Source of the DNA: Hydractinia symbiolongicarpus
Lineage: Eukaryota; Cnidaria; Hydrozoa; Anthoathecata; Hydractiniidae
Assembly (NCBI RefSeq): GCF_029227915.1
Contig: NC_079881.1
Location: forward strand, 20,123,501 to 20,187,500
Reading direction: 5' to 3'
Length of the DNA stretch: 64,000 nt
Below are positions 11,900 to 24,059 of this stretch, piece by piece. Position numbers and translations under genes: made by a program. How positions within the stretch are numbered: the stretch's first letter is position 1; each line of letters opens with the position of its first letter. A model generated the notes under the pieces. It saw nothing but the letters and a program-made list of their open reading frames with translations. It searched no databases and was not told where the DNA came from.

Positions 11900-14800
11900 A
11901 ATTTTTTAAATTTCTTATTTTTATATTTCTATCAAAAACTCGAGACTTCCAGTGCGAGGAATGAAGTGAATTGTTTTCCGTGGTGCTCATTTATTTGCTG
12001 TTATTAGTGTCGTCCATTTTGTCATGATATATATAGGGCCTTATAAAATTGGTAATCTTGCCGTTTTTGTTTTTTCTGATCAAAGTTTTTAATGAAAGGA
12101 TGAGGAGTTGTTATAGTCAATACATTTTGCAAAAAGAAATTTTTAAAGTAGCAGTGTGCGGCAAGTTATAAAACAGTCCTCCTTAATCTTCTTCTTTTCT
12201 TAATGTTAAATATATATAGTTTTTAGAGTTGAAACTTTTATTTAAAAAAATAGCATAGGAACACGTTTTTACAATGTGTGTGTTTTTTTGTAGACATCAT
12301 TGTTTTTGATGGTGTCATTAACTATATTTGGTTAGCCTATGAAACCAATAAAAGCATGAAGAAAAAAAAAGGAAATTGCAAGAACAGAAGAAACAAAAGG
12401 AGATTCTGCTGTTGCTCTTTCTCTGTGAGGTTATGAGAGTTTAAAAACTTTTATTTAAAACGAAAATTCTATGTTTGGTTGACACGTTTATAATATAGAT
12501 GGTTAAGTTAGAGTTGTTGCTGTGGTTTGCATCTTTTTTTTTTTTTTTTAGTTGTCAGCCAATATATATAATAATAAAAAAAAAAACAACAACAACAATC
12601 GAGCATAAAGTAGTTAAACGTCTTCGCCAACAGGTCATCTGTGTTAAACCCCCTGATTCTAAGGTGTCTACAACAGCATTGCTGAAGACACATGCGCCTG
12701 TAACGTTTTTGAAGGTGCTAATCTTGCTTTGCTAAAACTCTTTTTTAGCTTTTTGCTACTTATTTTCTTACAAGGTTGATGTAGTCTTTGAGTTTATTGA
12801 ATTTGGGTTTTATTGCTACCGGAAGGAAAGGAATTGTTTGTGAAAGAAAATTTGTGGAGTTTAAGTTTGCGAATAAGACCGCGAAAAAAGTTGCGAAGGC
12901 GCTCGTTTTTATTGAAATGGTTGAATTAAAGGTTGCGAATAAGTAACCTCAAAAGCTATTGTTTTGCTTATATCCTATGTTCAAGATTTCGCATTTTTTT
13001 TCTTCCGCAATTTTTCCACATCTATTTCTTCCCTTCAGACTCATAGTTATTGAATTTAGATTGTCTTTAAAATTTTAATTTTGTTGTTTAAATATTATTT
13101 CAGGGTGCTAGGGAACTCCTAATAAAATACTATTTAGCAAAGTCGATATACATTATATTTTGTGATATATATCAACTTTGATAAAAGTATTCTCTAATAT
13201 ATATTGATCTCCAAAAATTTCCATTTATCAATGTTGTTCAGGCAAAACATTTTCGTATCCGCTCCTGTGTAACAACAGGATTTGTTCACAGAGCTTCTTT
13301 TAAAAAGAATTATTTGTCGAGCAACAAGCAGACCTTTTTCTGACAAAACATAGCTTTACGTCTTTCCGCACATAACAAAAACTGATGCTTCATGCTTCGA
13401 AGTGGTCACGGTTACACAAAACTAATTTAATCGTATTAAGTTTTGCTCAGTGATTGTGAACAGGGTATCAAATAAATTCGGGAAAATTACAGAAAACTTT
13501 CTAAATTTGACATAAAACAATTCTTGATGGCATTTGAAATGCGTGTTTGTTGTTAATATTTGCGAAGGAAAGCTACTACCCAAATTCTTTCTACTTATTT
13601 TTATATGTTGTCATACTGTAATTAGTACCACTATCCTGTCCTGTAAATTATCATCTTGTAAATTATCTAAGAATTACACTATTATGAAGCCTGGATGAAC
13701 ATTTCTCCCTGTCCAAGTTGACAGAGTCGACGTTATTTGTTATTGGCTTTGAAGTACATCAGAAGGTAGAAAGTGTTATCTTCTTAGTATGCAGAAATTC
13801 TGACTGAACCATATTGAGCAACAGTTATAGTTGTGGTTAAAATTGTCATCCAGGCTTGATAATCTTGTGGTATTTATTCTGAAATATTATTTGTGCTTGA
13901 GAATTAAAAAACAAAACAACGAATGCCAACACCGATTTTATGAGCTCGACAAATCGGCCCTTTCTTTAGTATTGTCACAAGGATCGTATAAAGCGAAAAT
14001 AAAGAAATGCTATTTAAACGAACTACTGAAGTAGTACTTATTCTCACATCTCAAGCGGCTGCTCAGTTCCCTCACGAAGTTCTTCTTCATATCGTCCAGA
14101 GGATCCGCCCATTAACTTAATATCACTGTTTTAAACAATCTCTGATCATCCTTTTGCACGTTTGAATTAACGTACCCGCATTTTTTTCTTAGTTTTTCAT
14201 TTTGAATTATGTATGTATCATATTTAGATTTTATTCTAATCAACCATTTTCTTAATATGACGTCATACTGATGACTTGTTGGAGACTTATTTTTACTTGA
14301 CCATGTAAGGAAATGTTGGATTATTCAATATTGTGCTTGAAAAGAATAAAAAGAATGATGAAAAAAGTATATATAACCATTCCCGTTGTATTTTATTGCC
14401 TATCCTCCGAATTCTTTTTGAACTTCTCGGCGTTTGGCGACTTCATTCGGTTTAAATGCATTGTCACTTTTTCTGTCTAGCCACATTTTTGTGCATTAGA
14501 CGAATTCAGCTTACCAAAAGTCAAAGAAGCACGAGTGAAAAAAAAACACACTAAACTTAGGTGGCTATACAACTGGACGTAACTTATCAAGGGTTTCTTT
14601 ACAGTCGAAAACTGCGTTTCTGTATAGGTTCAGGGTAACCACTGTCAGGAATTGTAGGGAATTTTAAAAAGTATAACAAATGGTAGGAAAATTTGGTAAG
14701 GAATTTTAAACTTTCCACAAATCCCCGAAATGCATATGCTTTCCATTTTAATATAATGTTCCCAATGTCAGTTTTTAACTTTTATTTGTTCTTGGTTTTT

Positions 14801-17280
14801 ATTGATTTATGGTGCTTTTTTGCCTCCTTGAGCAGTCCGCTATTGCATCAGCCGTAACTACCTTTCGTACAAATTTTAGCGAGCACTAAATTTGGCCATA
14901 TTGGTCTGAAATCAAAAATTTAAGTGCTCGCTTAATTTAATTTTTTCATCCATCGTCAAAATAAATGCTCGCAATTTTTTTTCTTTTTTTTTTCTTCTTT
15001 TGCCAAATTAAATGCGTAAAAATTTAACTCTCTTACGGGCCAAAAATTGTGACAAAGAAAAAAACTGTCATGCGTGCGTCTCGCTACTTTCAGTACCATT
15101 TTTGTTTGTTTGTTTATATTGCACACTGCAATGGCACTGCAATGCCATTGATTATCTGAAATTTGTTTTTTTACAACATAATTATACATATTCTGTCTTA
15201 CTTCAAAACTAAGAATGTTAAATAAATTAATAAATAAATGAATATAGTAAATACTCATTTATCAGTGCCTCCAACTTTCGAAAGAGAGTTGGCCAGATGA
15301 ATGTCACTCAGGCTGTATTCGATCTTCAGTGAATTGTCGGTACCATTTTGCGTGACAGACGGACAGACGTATACGGGTATTATAATGACGTCAGCAAATG
15401 TTTAAAACCTTTATCTACTTAGGTGTTTGTCGAAAACATATGATCCTATACATTATTTTGATCAGCGCTTTAACTCTACAAATTACAGGCAAAAAGTAAA
15501 GTAATTTCGTTCAATTTTTTTGGATTTGCACTGCTGACGTCAGTAAAAATCTAGAACAGCCTATTTTTCCATTCTCCTTTTGCCTTAGTGGATTTCTCCA
15601 CGGAACCTTTCGACTAGTTATAACGTAGATTTTTAGAAAAAACAATTTGGTCCATCGGCAAAATTTGTACGAATAAGAGAATTATCAGTTCACACTGACT
15701 GTTCGGTGCACGCAAACAATAAACTTTTGTCACGCCTTGACAATTTTTCTGCAAAAAATGTAAAAAATCCTATGACGAATATCTTTTTATCTGATAGAAG
15801 TAGCCCCACAAAGTGTCGTTTGGAAGATATTTTAGCTCCCTTTTTCTCCTTTATAGCTGGCTTGCTCGATAGCTAGTAAGTATGTACGTTTTTTTACGAC
15901 TATAAAAAGGGGTATGTTAGCATTAATAAAAACGAGATCGAAGTCAGCACCAAAAATTGAGATAGCCAGCTAGCCACCAAACTTTTCTCACTTATATATA
16001 AATTAATTCCTACCTGATAAAATACACAGAATTTAAAAAAATTGTATCCAGCTCCTTATGTATATCAATAAGGCTACTGTGTGATGACAACAGATCATCA
16101 AGGCGACCAAGAAAATGTAAGCACTTTTTAGTCATGACTGTACAGTTATTTGGTCTGGCCACACGAAGAGGCTGTGTTCAGATTGGTCATTAAATTTGCA
16201 GAGATAAAAATGAACCATCTTTATTGTCTTACGAAAAAATGGAAATTCCCCGAGCTAAAATGTTTTAGCCTGGACATAAACTTAGCAGCGTCTGGGCTCT
16301 GTGCTTTCTCTATCCATCTATATATATATCTATCTTCCATAAGGCGATTTTAAAGATTCCGCCGCGCGTAGCGTTGACGGAAATCAATTAACGTGCTTAT
16401 GATCTATTCCTTGGGCTTTGGATTTTGGGCTATGGCTTTGGATTTTTCGAAAATTCTAAGCGAGAATAAGGTTGGTCAGAATCAACACATAACTTCCAAA
16501 GAAGCAGTTTGTAGCTAAATCTCTTCGTTATTGCGTTGTAATCTATTAAAATAGGATAACATGCGAAAGATTTTGGAACTTAGTTCCAAAGCGCCCGCGG
16601 ACCATAAATCTGGAAGTACTTATGTTTAGGTGATAAAACTAGGCATACTTGTAGTAGACGGAAATAAAAAAATAAAAATAAAATTTGACATTGAGCATTT
16701 GATTTTCTTTTCTCGAATACAGAGTTAGAGTAAACCGCCAAAATAAGTTCAGCAAGGAAAAATGGGTCGGGTTTTTTATTAAAAAGTATTAAGGAAAATT
16801 CAAGGGACCCAAGAAAATAGTTCGAGATAATGAAAATTCGAATTAGCCGGTGTTTGTCTTCCGCGCTTTTAAATTCTCATGCACGTGGTCAAATAATTAT
16901 TTTTTAAAAAAATGCTACATTTGCAAATTTTATTATCACAAAAGAAAATACTAAAAGTTCATTCACAGAATTTCTCAATTTGTGCGCCTTGCGAAGCTTT
17001 TTTATTAAAAGTTTCATTTACAGGTTTTCTTGGAGTTGTTTCCACGTCATTAAATCGATTAAAGGGTGGGGTATATGAAACAAGATAAAAGTCTGCTTTA
17101 TAAATACGTCTTTTTTTCTAGGCGGAGAAATAAGAAAATACAACCTAAAAATAAAATTTGATAAAAATGTTTTTTCTTTTCTGATGACTGAATTGAACAA
17201 AATACAAACTGAAAATTCAAAAAAAGTCGAAACAAAAATTATCCAGTCAAATAATACTTTATTACGCTGAAAAAAATGGC
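11900..17280. other. Gene-poor stretch, no supported gene
   Basis: Between the end of unkempt and the 17.3-kb repeat I find no ORF with recognisable domains or a convincing exon chain. Short GC-richer patches at about 12600-12730, 14040-14130 and 14410-14500 read as open in more than one frame and cannot be assigned to a strand. Poly-T and TA tracts are frequent. Confidence 0.5.
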
Positions 17281-17284
17281 CTTG

Positions 17285-17640
17285 TTTACTTGTGGTCTAT
17301 TACTTCTTCGCTTTACTTTTGGTTCATTTATTTGTTGTTGTTTTGTTGTGGTTTTTTTACTGCTATTTTGTTTACTTGGTTACTTCTGGTATATTTGCTT
17401 GTTTACTTATGGTTTGTTTACGTGTTTACTTGTGGTTTGTTAACTTGTTTACTTATGGTTTGGTTGCTTGTTTACTTGTAGTTTGTTCACTGGTTTACTT
17501 GTGGTTTGTTAACTTGTTTACTTGTGGTTTGTTTACTTGTTTACTTGTGGTTTGTTTACTTGTGGTTTGTTTACTTGTGGTTTGTTTACTTGTGGTTTGT
17601 TTACTTGTGGTTTGTTTGTTTGTTTATTGGTATAAATGGT
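17285..17640. repeat. Short-period tandem repeat, unit close to TTTACTTGTGGTTTG
   Basis: Degenerate copies of a 15-16-base unit (TTTACTTGTGGTTTG and longer TTAACTTG variants) fill about 350 bases and are most regular from 17500 to 17620. The hydrophobic Leu/Val/Phe reading frames across it (17290-17723) are products of the repeat, not genes. Confidence 0.85.
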
Positions 17641-17719
17641 TAGTTGTGGTTTCCTTGCTTATTTGCATTATTTTTCTAAAAATATATAACCATCCCCCCC
17701 CCCCCTCCCATTTACGCCC

Positions 17720-17965
17720 TTAAAATGTTTTATTTTCTTAAAAAAAACTGTCCCTCTAACCAAAAGTCGCATTTTACCCCAAAAATGATTAGCTTATCCG
17801 CTCTTAAAAAATGTTTTATTTTCTCAAAAAACTGTCGCCCCAACCAAAAATTGCGGTATTGCCCTAAAAAAAGCTAATCCACTCCATAAGATGTCTCATT
17901 TTCTCCAATAACTGTAGCCCAACACAAAAATTGTAGTATTGCCCTAACATACAGCTAATCCACTC
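17720..17965. repeat. Three decayed ~80-bp tandem repeats
   Basis: Units beginning near 17725, 17810 and 17890 share the order TGTTTTATTTTCT, then AAACTGT, then CCAACC/CAAAAATTG, then TTGCCCTAA, then GCTAATCCACTC. Sequence drift between copies is large, so the array is old. Confidence 0.65.
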
Positions 17966-18093
17966 TAAAAGGTGTTTCGTTTTTTTTTTAAAAAAAACAA
18001 AAAATGTAGGTCACAAAAATGTTTTTTAGCTTCTGCAAAAAAAAGTCTAATTCCTTAAAAATTGTTAGGCCACCTAAAAAAACTTAACCTCGC

Positions 18094-18405
18094 AAAAAGT
18101 TCTACCAAAAAAAGGTTTTTAGCCCCATCATAGAAAATTGTGGTTTAGGTCCCTTTAAAACAAAAGCTGAAAAACAAAAGAAGACGAAAATAAAAATCGA
18201 AAACGAAAAATCAAAAAAAGAAAACGAAAACGTAAACCTAAAAAAACCATTAACCTCAAAAAAGTTCTCCCGAAAAAAGGTTTTTCCCCTATCATAAAAA
18301 CTTGTAGCTTCGGCCCCTCAAAAAAAAGCTGAAAAAAGAAAAGAAAACGAAAATAAAAATAAAAAACGAAAAATTAAAAAAAAACGAAAATGAAAAATAA
18401 AATTT
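18094..18405. repeat. Two decayed ~155-bp repeats rich in GAAAA/AAACG
   Basis: The order AAAAGTTCT-CC/AC, then GGTTTTT, then CATCATA or TATCATA, then TTGTGG/TAG, then a purine tract of AAAACGAAAA units appears at about 18094 and again at about 18255. It directly abuts the 3' end of the minus-strand gene at 18444. Confidence 0.6.
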
Positions 18406-18443
18406 GATTAAAAAAAGCAAAAACAAAAGACTGAAACCTGAAA

Positions 18444-19080
18444 CTACAAAAAAAGGTTTTCAAAAAAAGTCGGATTTTCACAATCTACCTCGCATCTACA
18501 AAGCCGAACAAACTTAAAAACTTCGTCCTCCAACTCAGTTGGAGTAAGATTTTTGCCCAACACCTCAACTGTCTCTAATTTTATTTTTTTAGCAGGAATA
18601 ACAGCTTTTTGCTGGAGCTCCTCAAGCTGAGTAACAAGACGCTTTCTTTTGCGAGACGGTCTAATCGTTGCAGGCTCAGGTTCTGGCTTTTGCTTGTTGC
18701 TTTGAGGATGAAAAACGTGTTCATCCTTGGAAGCGTCAACAAAATTAAATTTCTTACGCTCCTCAGTCTTACCTACTCTTCGCCCCTTTTGATAGCCAAA
18801 GGGCCAATTTCTCCTCAACTTCACCACCCTAAAGAAGAAAACACAAAAGTTTAAGCACGAATTTGCGATTGAAAAACTTCTTTATCAAAAAGCCTACATG
18901 CTCCCACGACAACTCTGAAGGTATAAAGACCACTTACTTGATACTTTTCTTCTTCTTGTCAGGCACCCCGCTGGGTACTTTAGCCGACTCCAGCATATTC
19001 TTCGACACTTCCCCTTCCATCAGTGGCTTCTTCAGCTCTTCACTGCGATACCGAAACCACGTAGGATTTGGAATATACAT
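18444..19080 (-). CDS. Small basic protein with two NLS-like motifs, unknown family
   Basis: Two minus-strand exons, 19080-18938 and 18828-18444, join in phase 2 through a GTAAGT donor and a TTCTTCTTTAG acceptor to give about 175 residues. The protein starts MYIPNPTWFRYRSEELKKP. It has a Lys-rich junction segment (PDKKKKSIKVVKLRRNWPFG), then RPSRKRKRL and PAKKIKLE; the last resembles the c-Myc type nuclear import signal. A short helix-prone stretch lies near the end. I do not recognise the family; a nuclear or chromatin role is inferred from composition only. A strong acceptor (TTCTTCTTTTTTCAG) sits 62 bases upstream of the ATG. A matching donor at 19347-19342 suggests an upstream 5' UTR exon, or the acceptor could receive a spliced leader. 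A weak GTAGAT donor near the stop leaves open a further 3' exon. Confidence 0.55.
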
Positions 19081-19347
19081 CGCTACGTCCAAACTAAGGC
19101 TACTAGCACTTTTATATAGCACAAAGTAACAACAAAGAGTCTGAAAAAAGAAGAACAGTCAAAAATGTTGTACAGCTAACAAAAAAGCTAGGTATAGCTA
19201 AGATCGCCATTTTTTACCATCTGATCACATTATCAAATGTGTATAAACAAAAGAAGAAATATTTTTGCACCGCACTAGAGCGTTCATAAACAAAACATTG
19301 GCGAAAAAAACATTCCCGAAGGAGCTATGAAAAAAAGCATGACTTAC

Positions 19348-19420
19348 CAGCTGAATCTACAACCAACAAAGAAACTTGCTTTAGTAACGGTTAATATCCT
19401 GGTGCGTTTCCATGGAGATG
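19348..19420 (-). other. Possible 5' UTR exon of the basic-protein gene
   Basis: On the minus strand the sequence ends CAGCTG followed by GTAAGTC (donor at 19347-19342). It would splice to the acceptor just upstream of the ATG at 19080. The one open frame crossing the donor makes a stop at the junction, so the exon would be non-coding. The 5' limit is not defined. Confidence 0.3.
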
Positions 19421-20839
19421 ATCTGGTGGTCAAGGCAAATAAAAATGGCATGTTCTTTGACGTCATATATTAGGTAAACTACGCTTTTTACACTATTTGG
19501 AAAACAGCAAAAACGTTCTGTGTCAACTCGCAACAGTGCATCTGAACGGTAAAAATTTGTAGCTAGGCTTCCCGCGCTCAAGTATGTAACAGTTCGAATG
19601 TAAAAATTCGAAACGCTTAAAACGTTCTATTAATCCTACTTAGTGCCCAGGAGCACATTGTGTTATTCAAACTTCAAAAGCCTTGGAATAATATCCTGGA
19701 GAAACACATAAAACAAAAATAAGGAAAATAAAAATTACAATAAAGCCTTTTTTACGTATGGGACGCTATGTACACGCATTACAGCTGTACTTTAGCCGTT
19801 TACATTTGGTAGTTAGGTTTCGTTGTTGAAGAATGTACACCGTATTCCCGTAAAAAATGAAGATGGACATTAAAAAAGTAAAACGTTATTCTGTTAATAG
19901 ACAATCTCATTGATGCCTTTAACAAACCGTGTGTGCTGTTTCCGATATCAAAAAGCGAAAAGGCACTGTTGATGAGGTTATCGGGGAAGGGGGTACTTCG
20001 TTGATGTAAAATAAATAACAGATCTGTCTTTTCTTAATTCATAGTCTTAATTCATCTTATCCCAAGACAACCACCGTCCCCAATAAGGACCCTGGGGACA
20101 AAATTGATGTAGTATTACAGAATTTGCGCGTACCCATTGAGGTCGCATACAGCGCTGCTATTTGCAGTTATAAGTAAAGTTACTTCACTGTTTTTTTTAA
20201 GGTGGTCCTATGGATGAATGAACGTCATCGACACTGTGTACCAATATTGCATGAATTGATCTTTAGCTATGACAACGGGAATATAAATGAGGAGAGAAAG
20301 ACACAAATTGGTGTTCACTACAGTCGCATATTTTTTATACAGATAAACCCTGAAGAGGGAGTACGTTCAATTAATGCCATTATCCTTGTCAAAAGTGATC
20401 CGAGGTAAATCGCATTATTCAATGATTTTGTCAATGCAAGTATTTTTGCTTTAAGTGTACTTGATATTTTCCAGGAACCTCCAATCGAAGAGGCACCTTT
20501 CCTTCTCACTAACCAACAGAATCACAATATTTGCTGTACTAGACATCCCATCTGGAAGATTGTAGAAAACAGAACCTGCAAATACATGTAGCGTAACAGT
20601 TTCTCCAACAGCTCGATTGTTCTTTTGCTTGTTGGCGCTTTAACTTGAACTTTGTTGCTTCCTTTAAAACCTAGGACAACTAACCTTGCTTTTGTTTTGA
20701 ATTGTCCTGGTACTATTTCTTACTCTGTAATCACCCATCTTGAAGAAATTAATTTCTGTCCCTTATTTTCCCTTATTTCAAAGCGGCGGGTGTCCTTGTG
20801 GGGCGCTTAATAAGAGATGAAAACTGTGCCACACGATAA

Positions 20840-21415
20840 GGTAGAGCGCTTTAGTACAGGTATGCAGTATGTCGTAAATCAAGTGAAGCGCATACACCAT
20901 TATAGTGTTGCGACTGTACCATATTTTCAAAAAACAAACTTTCTCGCAACGATAGCTGAAATAAAAACAGAGTTTACAAACCGTTGTTACTGCGTCAGAG
21001 CAAAAGCAATCCGTCAATATTACTTTATTTTGCAGAATACGTTTCGTCGCAATTACCACCTTAATTCAAAATTAATCGTGCAACCAGGTTGAACGCTTGG
21101 TGCAGGCAAACAGTTAAGTACCTAGTGGAACAATTAATAGTAGTCGTAAACTGGCCAACATTTTCAAGTGAAGAGCTTTAGTACAGGTATGCAGTGTCGT
21201 AAATTGAGTAAAGCGCACACAATTTTATTGTGTTTTGGGTATAATATATACTTCAAGAAATATGTCACTGCAATTTAGCGGGAATGAAAACACAGTTTAC
21301 AGCCCGTTTTTACCATCATAGTAAAAACATTCATGCAACATTTCTTTTTTTTTTGCGGGAAATGTTCTTTTGAAAATTAATCGTGACAGCGGGCTGAATA
21401 CTTAGTACGGGTAGA
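20840..21415. repeat. Diverged tandem pair of a ~327-bp repeat
   Basis: The block GCTTTAGTACAGGTATGCAG occurs at about 20847 and again at about 21174. In both copies it is followed in order by TCGTAAAT, AAGCGCA, then AAACACAG or AAACAGAG with GTTTACA, then AAAATTAATCGTG and a GAACGCTTGGTGC/GAATACTTAGTAC end. A weaker relative (GTTGAACG, AAGCGCTT, CAGGTTTACAGTAT) is at about 30070-30200. This is probably an unclassified interspersed repeat. Reading frames across it are not gene-like. Confidence 0.6.
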
Positions 21416-21703
21416 TAATGTTGCACGACGTCAACCTCTGTTGCTTTCCAGTTTGTGAGCTCCTCATTCTTTGCGCCAATCACCGCTTGCTCTCTGTGTT
21501 GATGATCAGGCTTAAGACTACGTTGACTTCTTCACTTTCATTTCTATTCCAAGCTCCCTGGTGGAGCTCGATTTGTTCAAATCGTCTTAATTACTTCTGC
21601 TTTTTTGTATCTTTATCTTTCGAAGCGACACCTTCCTCAGCTATGTCGTCAGACATTATAACATTGACAGTAGGTATAAAAGCACTGATGTTTATTGCCT
21701 TTT

Positions 21704-23130
21704 TTAAGCATCATTCTTGATCACATTCTTACTTCGGATTGTCGTGTTTGTTGGAATTACTCTTGGAAAAAAGAACACCTCAACACTTTTGAACCATGCG
21801 CAATAAACACCTTTGTTACAAAATGACCAATTACTTAGCTGGGCCTCTCCACTTGTTGTCCAAACTAGATGCTTCAAAGCTCGCCTAAGTTTCTCTGACG
21901 ACTCAGCTTTTACGAAAGCTCTTCTCACAGAGTAAATACTTTTTAAACGGTGTTTCGTATTGTGGCTATTAGCTTTATCAAACAGATGGCAAATTGGGCA
22001 ATACACCAGTGTAACAAGTTGAATTTGAGCGAAACTATTGTGGTTTTCTAATGCATTCTTTGCACTCAACGCATGCGCAAAAGCTTCTTTTACTTTTAAA
22101 TATTTATCTTCCAGCATCATCTTTTCAACCATTAAATCAACAACAGCGTGGTTTCTTTCGCACATACCGCTACTCCATGGAGATTGAGCTTCAGTTACAC
22201 ATACCTTAATATTATACTGTTCCATTGCATCCAGGTATTCTGTATTATCAAATTTACCACCTTTGTCATAAATAACCTTGTTTGAGGCACCGAAACCTGA
22301 ATCAATCCAGGGTTAGAATAAACACTTTCAATACAGTACTTAGAAGTTTTCTTGATAAAATTCTTGATTTCACAAATCTTGTAAACTAATCGATAAAATG
22401 ATTAAAATATTGTTCACTGTTTTTCACCACCTCTAAATCCATTGCGACCACGTCGCAAAATTTCTTGGCCATTGATAATGATACAACTGGTGTTGAGGGC
22501 GTTTTCTTGTATTGTTTGCGAATTAAACATGTTTTGACCACTTCGTTGTTAGGCTTCTAAACAACTTTTTTAGGCCTTCATTCTGCAATTTTTAAAATAT
22601 GTTCTGTTGCTTTAGCAGGATGATGATGTCTGTAAAGTTTTGTCAACATTTTACGCTGTTCTTTCTCTTCCAGCTCAGTATCACACAGATTCACTTCTTT
22701 ATCTTGTCAAAAAGCAATTGTTGCCGTGTTGATGTTGTCTGCAAATTGTAAGTTTTGAAATCATTAACACAATGTCTCCATCAACAACATCACCAATCAT
22801 AGTTCATTTTTTTCCAAATACATAACATGGAAACTCCTTTTGTTGATTTCAACGATTTCATATGTGACTGATTCATTTCTACCTTCATCCGACATAGCGC
22901 AATACTTCTCAAATGAAAGAGTCACAAGTATTTAATGCTTTTTCTGAGTTTTCAGTGTCTGCAACAAAAGAATTTTGAAGATTCTCATAGGACTTTAAAC
23001 ATCCAGCCCCATTTCTGTCTGAAAAAGGGAGTATTAAACCGCAAATTTTACATGCCATTGGACAACCGTCATCATCTAGTGGTTTTTTTTCTTTTACTTG
23101 CGCCGCCACGCGCTTTAGCATTTCCAATAA
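21704..23130 (-). pseudogene. Degenerate retroelement polyprotein, DD35E integrase core
   Basis: Read on the minus strand, fragments in three frames line up as an integrase. A His/Cys N-terminal-like piece (KLYRHHHPAKATEHI) is near 22640. The first catalytic Asp (VVAMDLE) is near 22440, the second (IYDKGGKFDN) near 22260, and the Glu (SSGMCERNHAVV) near 22160, with 35 residues between the last two. The C-terminal part continues to 21704. A Cys-containing piece (CPMACKICG) lies at 22909-23127. Stops and frameshifts interrupt it, so it is dead. No reverse transcriptase region is visible between the Cys piece and the integrase; fewer than 300 bases separate them, so the RT was deleted or lay elsewhere. 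The exact superfamily is uncertain. Confidence 0.75.
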
Positions 23131-23285
23131 AACGTGCTCTCATTACAGCACGTTTTAATGGGAGTGCTCTCATTAAAACGTGCCTGATTTCATCACGTTG
23201 TAAAAAGAATGCTCTCATTAAGACGTACTCTCATTTCATCACCTCATTTCATCACGTTTTGATGGGAATGCTCTCATTAATCTTA
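23118..23285. repeat. Palindromic repeat cluster built on CATTAAAACGTG
   Basis: Four to five copies of CTCTCATTA-AACGTG or its reverse complement follow each other at 35-50-base spacing. The core is a perfect 13-bp inverted repeat: GCACGTTTTAATG (23148-23160), a 10-base loop, then CATTAAAACGTGC (23171-23183). It sits inside the retroelement relic. Confidence 0.75.
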
Positions 23286-23504
23286 TTTCTGCAGTCGACT
23301 TCGATTAAACGTAAATATCCCAAATATTTTCTCATTGAACGTTTTACTTGATTAGAAATATTGTTCTACTTTTCGTCAATGCCACTTAGAAACAGTTGGC
23401 CCAGTTTTCCAAATCACCATTATTCATCAGTTTTAGAGCTAACGTTTAATTATGTAAGTCTCTTCCAAGTCTACGTAAATTGGCAATATTTCTTCATTAT
23501 TGTC

Positions 23505-23665
23505 TATATAGTCACTAATCTTTTGTTCCGATTCTCTCTTGGTATGAATGAAAGCATGTCATGTTTTCTTCTGTAATGCTAGTTGGTCTTCTTGAAACCG
23601 CTCATCTTACACCTTCAATATTTGATGTACACCATCATCACCAAAAGCATCAATTTTCCCCAATT
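23505..23665 (-). pseudogene. Possible gag-like fragment of the same retroelement
   Basis: On the minus strand a frame with stops reads HAFIHTKRESEQKISDYID, preceded by FGDDGVHQILK. This resembles the Gag-like region that commonly precedes this kind of cnidarian polyprotein (a pattern of a charged residue, S, then DYI.EFE). It lies upstream of and in the same orientation as the integrase relic, in the order expected for gag then pol. The match is short and from memory only. Confidence 0.35.
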
Positions 23666-24059
23666 GTGCTGCTGTAACTATTTTCGTACTCAAACCGTCC
23701 CCTTGACATCTTTCAATCTTGCAAAAAACATATAACTTCATCAGTGTTCTTACTCAAATCGATGCGACAAGCTATTTTGTTCAGATTAATTTGAAAGATT
23801 TTTGCAAGAGCTTTTTTGTGAAAGAAAAGAAAGATAAGTTGATAAATATTCACATCCAAGAATTTAAGTGCCTCATGTGGGGTTATGTTTGGTCTAAGGT
23901 TTAATGACCAGTCCTTTTGGTGTTAAATTATCTCACCATGCTCCTTGAGCGTGAAAAAATTAATTTGATGAAAATCTTTGTACTTTTTTTTTGTGGACAA
24001 AATTTACAATTTTTCTTTAAAAAATATTATTAGCTCACTTTCAAGGACTAAATTTTAAA

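Noticed and set aside
12499-12735. 78-residue frame ending VTFLKVLILL
   Set aside because: The opposite strand is equally open, the N-terminal half is poly-Lys/poly-Thr from simple sequence, and no splice partners were found.
14956-15258. 100-residue minus-strand frame
   Set aside because: AT-driven composition with a poly-Lys tail, and an overlapping plus-strand frame of similar quality.
17290-17723. Long hydrophobic frames resembling membrane proteins
   Set aside because: They are the translation of a short TTTACTTGTGGTTTG repeat; all frames show the same low complexity.
20202-20408. Exon-like frame HELIFSYDNGNINEERKTQI
   Set aside because: It has weak AG and GT borders but no partner exons and no family resemblance, and lies next to repeats.
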